Both the position numbers and the translations under genes were made by a program. The notes below the pieces were generated by a model. The model was given only the letters and a program-made list of their open reading frames with translations. It made no database searches and was not told where the DNA came from. Below, one piece after another: positions 37,758-39,551 of a stretch of 39,551 nucleotides of DNA (the stretch's first letter is position 1; each line of letters begins with the position of its first letter). Location: the NCBI GenBank assembly GCA_900547585.1, contig URHD01000009.1, positions 1-39,551 of the forward strand, read 5' to 3'. The DNA is from an uncultured bacterium (GTDB lineage Bacteria > Cyanobacteriota > Vampirovibrionia > Gastranaerophilales > Gastranaerophilaceae).

Positions 37758-39443
37758 ATGGAAAAAATCATGATTGAGTTTAAAATACAATTGCCGCTCA
37801 TAAACAAGGAATTACACAGAGGACAGGCTAGATTCGGGAAAATTATGTTTAACTATTACGCTGACGAAAATATCGGATTCAACGATTGCGCAATCGAGGG
37901 GAATTGCAGCATTGACCCTGTAATGTACTCATTGATGGAGATTTTGCTCTACGAATTAAAGCAAATCACCTATTACGTGGTGAAAATGCTTGAGCTGGGA
38001 TATGATAATCCGGCACTAAAATCCAAAATTATCCGCTACCTCTCAATAATCATCGTCGGCTATGAGTTTAACAGACAAGAATTTGAGCAGCTTTTGAGGG
38101 AAATTAACCGTGAAAAAAAAGAGGTCGAGCGGGTTTTTATGGAGGTATGCGAAAAAAGAAATATCGACTGCCAGATTTTGCATTCGCACTTAAAAATCGA
38201 AAATTTTGACTTTATCAGCATGATAAATCAGGGCGAAAGGCAGGCTGTGCTAAGAAACAAAGCCATGAGCACAAATGTCAAAAATCTGACGGAAATCATC
38301 CTGCAGCTCATAAAAAGCGCTGCCGTGAGGCTTGTTGAGCTGGAAAATTACAAATCCGACTGCAATCAGGAAACAAATGCAATTTTAAAACTTTTTAACA
38401 GCCTGAATTTCAGCACTTTTAACGAGGCAAAACTCACCCGAAAAATCAACGATTTTGCAAAAGCAAATTTTGACATCCATAGAAAGCTTCACAGTGCCAA
38501 AGAAGAATATTACGGAAATATTCGTCCCGTTGAAATTTCGACAGAGATTAAAAAGGGGCCGGCAATCCTTGTTACGGGTCAAAATTTGTACGATTTTGAA
38601 AGGCTGCTTGAGGCAACAAAAAATGAGGATATAAATATTTATACCCATGACGGGATGATTGTTGCGCATGCATACCCGAAATTTGCCCAATATCACAACC
38701 TTGTCGGGCATTTTCAGAAGTCGCTGGACAATTTTCAGATGGATTTTTCGCTTTTTAAAGGCGCAATCGTCATTACCCAGAACGCCCAGCACAAATTTGA
38801 GCGGCTTTTTAGAGGCAGAATTTTTACAACGAACCCGATTTCGGGCAAAGGAATGCGAAAAATCGTAAATGATGATTTTTCACCCGTTATTCAGGCTGCA
38901 ATAGACGCAAAAGGCTTTGATGACGAGGTAAAATCGCCTCCGGTGCTTGTCGGTTATGACGAGCAAAAAATTATGGAAAAAGTCGATAAAATCATTGAAA
39001 AAATCAAAAACGGCGAAATAAAACACCTTTTCATCGTCGGTTTGATTAATCATTCGCTTTTTGCGCAGGATTATTTTAACGAACTGGTCGCAAATGTGCC
39101 CGAAACAAGCTATGTTCTTTCGACCGCCGTAAGCTCAGACAGGGAGAATGTTTTCCATATTGATTCGTATTTTAATACCTCGTTGATTTATAAGATTCTG
39201 GAAAAATTGAAAGAAAATATTGACCTTTCAAAATTTCCCGTGTCGATGTTTATGACACAGTGCAATCTTCACACAATTTCACACCTTTTCAACCTAAAAC
39301 TCATTGGAATTCGCGACATCTACCTGCCGGAGTGTTCCGCAAACATCCTTACGCCCAACATGATTAATTTTCTGCGCGACAAGTTCGGTTTCAGGCAGAT
39401 TTCAGACAATGCGAAAAAGGATTTGAAGAAAATTTGCTCTTAA
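37758..39443 (+). CDS. Hybrid-cluster-protein homologue lacking most cluster ligands
   Basis: The 561-residue protein follows hydroxylamine reductase (Hcp) almost end to end: helical N-terminal domain with C44 and C50, then G-P-A-I-L-V-T-G-Q-N-L, Y-T-H-D-G-M-I-V-A-H-A-Y-P, L-V-G-H-F, G-R-I-F-T-T-N and L-T-P-N-M. The hybrid-cluster ligands are mostly gone: Gln275 for His, Gly299 where G-E-M supplies Glu, Ala343 for Cys, Ile430 for the persulfide Cys and Val458 for Cys. Only Cys502 (T-Q-C-N) is kept. The W-Y-E-Q-K segment with the last Glu/Lys is missing in an approximately 30-residue deletion. The first C-x2-C of the N-terminal Fe-S site is also absent. The frame is intact. It should not build a standard cluster; function unknown. 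Start uncertain (37758 or 37770). Confidence 0.82.
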   Translation: MEKIMIEFKIQLPLINKELHRGQARFGKIMFNYYADENIGFNDCAIEGNCSIDPVMYSLMEILLYELKQITYYVVKMLELGYDNPALKSKIIRYLSIIIVGYEFNRQEFEQLLREINREKKEVERVFMEVCEKRNIDCQILHSHLKIENFDFISMINQGERQAVLRNKAMSTNVKNLTEIILQLIKSAAVRLVELENYKSDCNQETNAILKLFNSLNFSTFNEAKLTRKINDFAKANFDIHRKLHSAKEEYYGNIRPVEISTEIKKGPAILVTGQNLYDFERLLEATKNEDINIYTHDGMIVAHAYPKFAQYHNLVGHFQKSLDNFQMDFSLFKGAIVITQNAQHKFERLFRGRIFTTNPISGKGMRKIVNDDFSPVIQAAIDAKGFDDEVKSPPVLVGYDEQKIMEKVDKIIEKIKNGEIKHLFIVGLINHSLFAQDYFNELVANVPETSYVLSTAVSSDRENVFHIDSYFNTSLIYKILEKLKENIDLSKFPVSMFMTQCNLHTISHLFNLKLIGIRDIYLPECSANILTPNMINFLRDKFGFRQISDNAKKDLKKICS

Positions 39444-39496
39444 TGCCGTCCGCAAAGCGCCACGGGTTCAGAATTACAATTCTGTTAAAACATAAT

Positions 39497-39551
39497 CTGT
39501 CCGAGAAAAATTCGTGATAAGGAACGAAGTGACGTGAACGAATTTTTTGAG
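39497..39551 (+). repeat. Partial copy of repeat family E at the window end
   Basis: The last 55 bases equal 18159-18212 apart from one extra A. The window therefore ends inside this repeat. Confidence 0.85.

Noticed and set aside
37758..39443. Calling the gene hcp with hydroxylamine reductase activity.
   Set aside because: Most hybrid-cluster ligands are replaced or deleted, so activity should not be assigned from overall similarity.

Overview
The window reads as a contig from a low-GC diderm bacterium, most likely a gut member of the non-photosynthetic cyanobacterial sister lineage (Vampirovibrionia/Melainabacteria, order Gastranaerophilales). This is inference. It rests on an ATP synthase beta-epsilon pair (atpD-atpC) standing apart from any other atp gene, as in cyanobacteria; on TonB-like and lipoprotein genes that imply an outer membrane; on a type-A RNase P RNA; and on a membrane protein carrying four copies of an F-K-G motif that I associate with this order. 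No 16S or other decisive marker is present.

Layout. 1-5.7 kb: two exported proteins, then a compact plus-strand cluster of a membrane-anchored vWA protein, a degenerate-FHA polytopic membrane protein and two TonB-like proteins, one with an N-terminal zinc ribbon. 5.9-9.6 kb: a 48-residue membrane peptide, gatC, pyrG, surE and a small orphan. 9.6-13.2 kb: a degenerate receiver-GGDEF protein, a phosphodiesterase-type metallophosphoesterase, and an exported serpin-like protein coupled to a small Cys-containing exported protein. 13.3-18.0 kb (minus strand): uvrC and a UvrD/PcrA helicase, then an encapsulated-ferritin-like protein with a Cys-rich DUF2769-like protein. 18.4-22.6 kb: atpD, atpC, the FKG membrane protein and a probably 5'-truncated gene. 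22.6-29.7 kb: an exported nuclease-fold protein, rnpB, ilvD, yebC, a Na+/Ca2+ exchanger, nrnA and a YihY/BrkB protein. 30-36.3 kb: a TPR protein, a lipoprotein and a YkgJ-type Cys-cluster protein, then a HAD phosphatase, class III aminotransferase, alpha/beta hydrolase and small membrane protein operon. 36.4-39.5 kb: an SH3-like exported protein, a 60-residue small protein and a large hybrid-cluster-protein homologue that has lost nearly all its metal ligands.

Many intergenic gaps are filled with repeats: MITE-like elements with 10-bp terminal inverted repeats, several hairpin (REP-like) families, and a longer repeat in which both window ends lie, suggesting the contig broke at repeats. The most unusual structure is at 29.75-30.02 kb: two tandem elements with a shared ~77-nt core, each enclosed by a perfect 23-24 bp inverted repeat whose sequence differs completely between the two. 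A third core, inverted and without arms, lies at 10.84 kb. The second most unusual feature is the ligand-less Hcp homologue at 37.8-39.4 kb.
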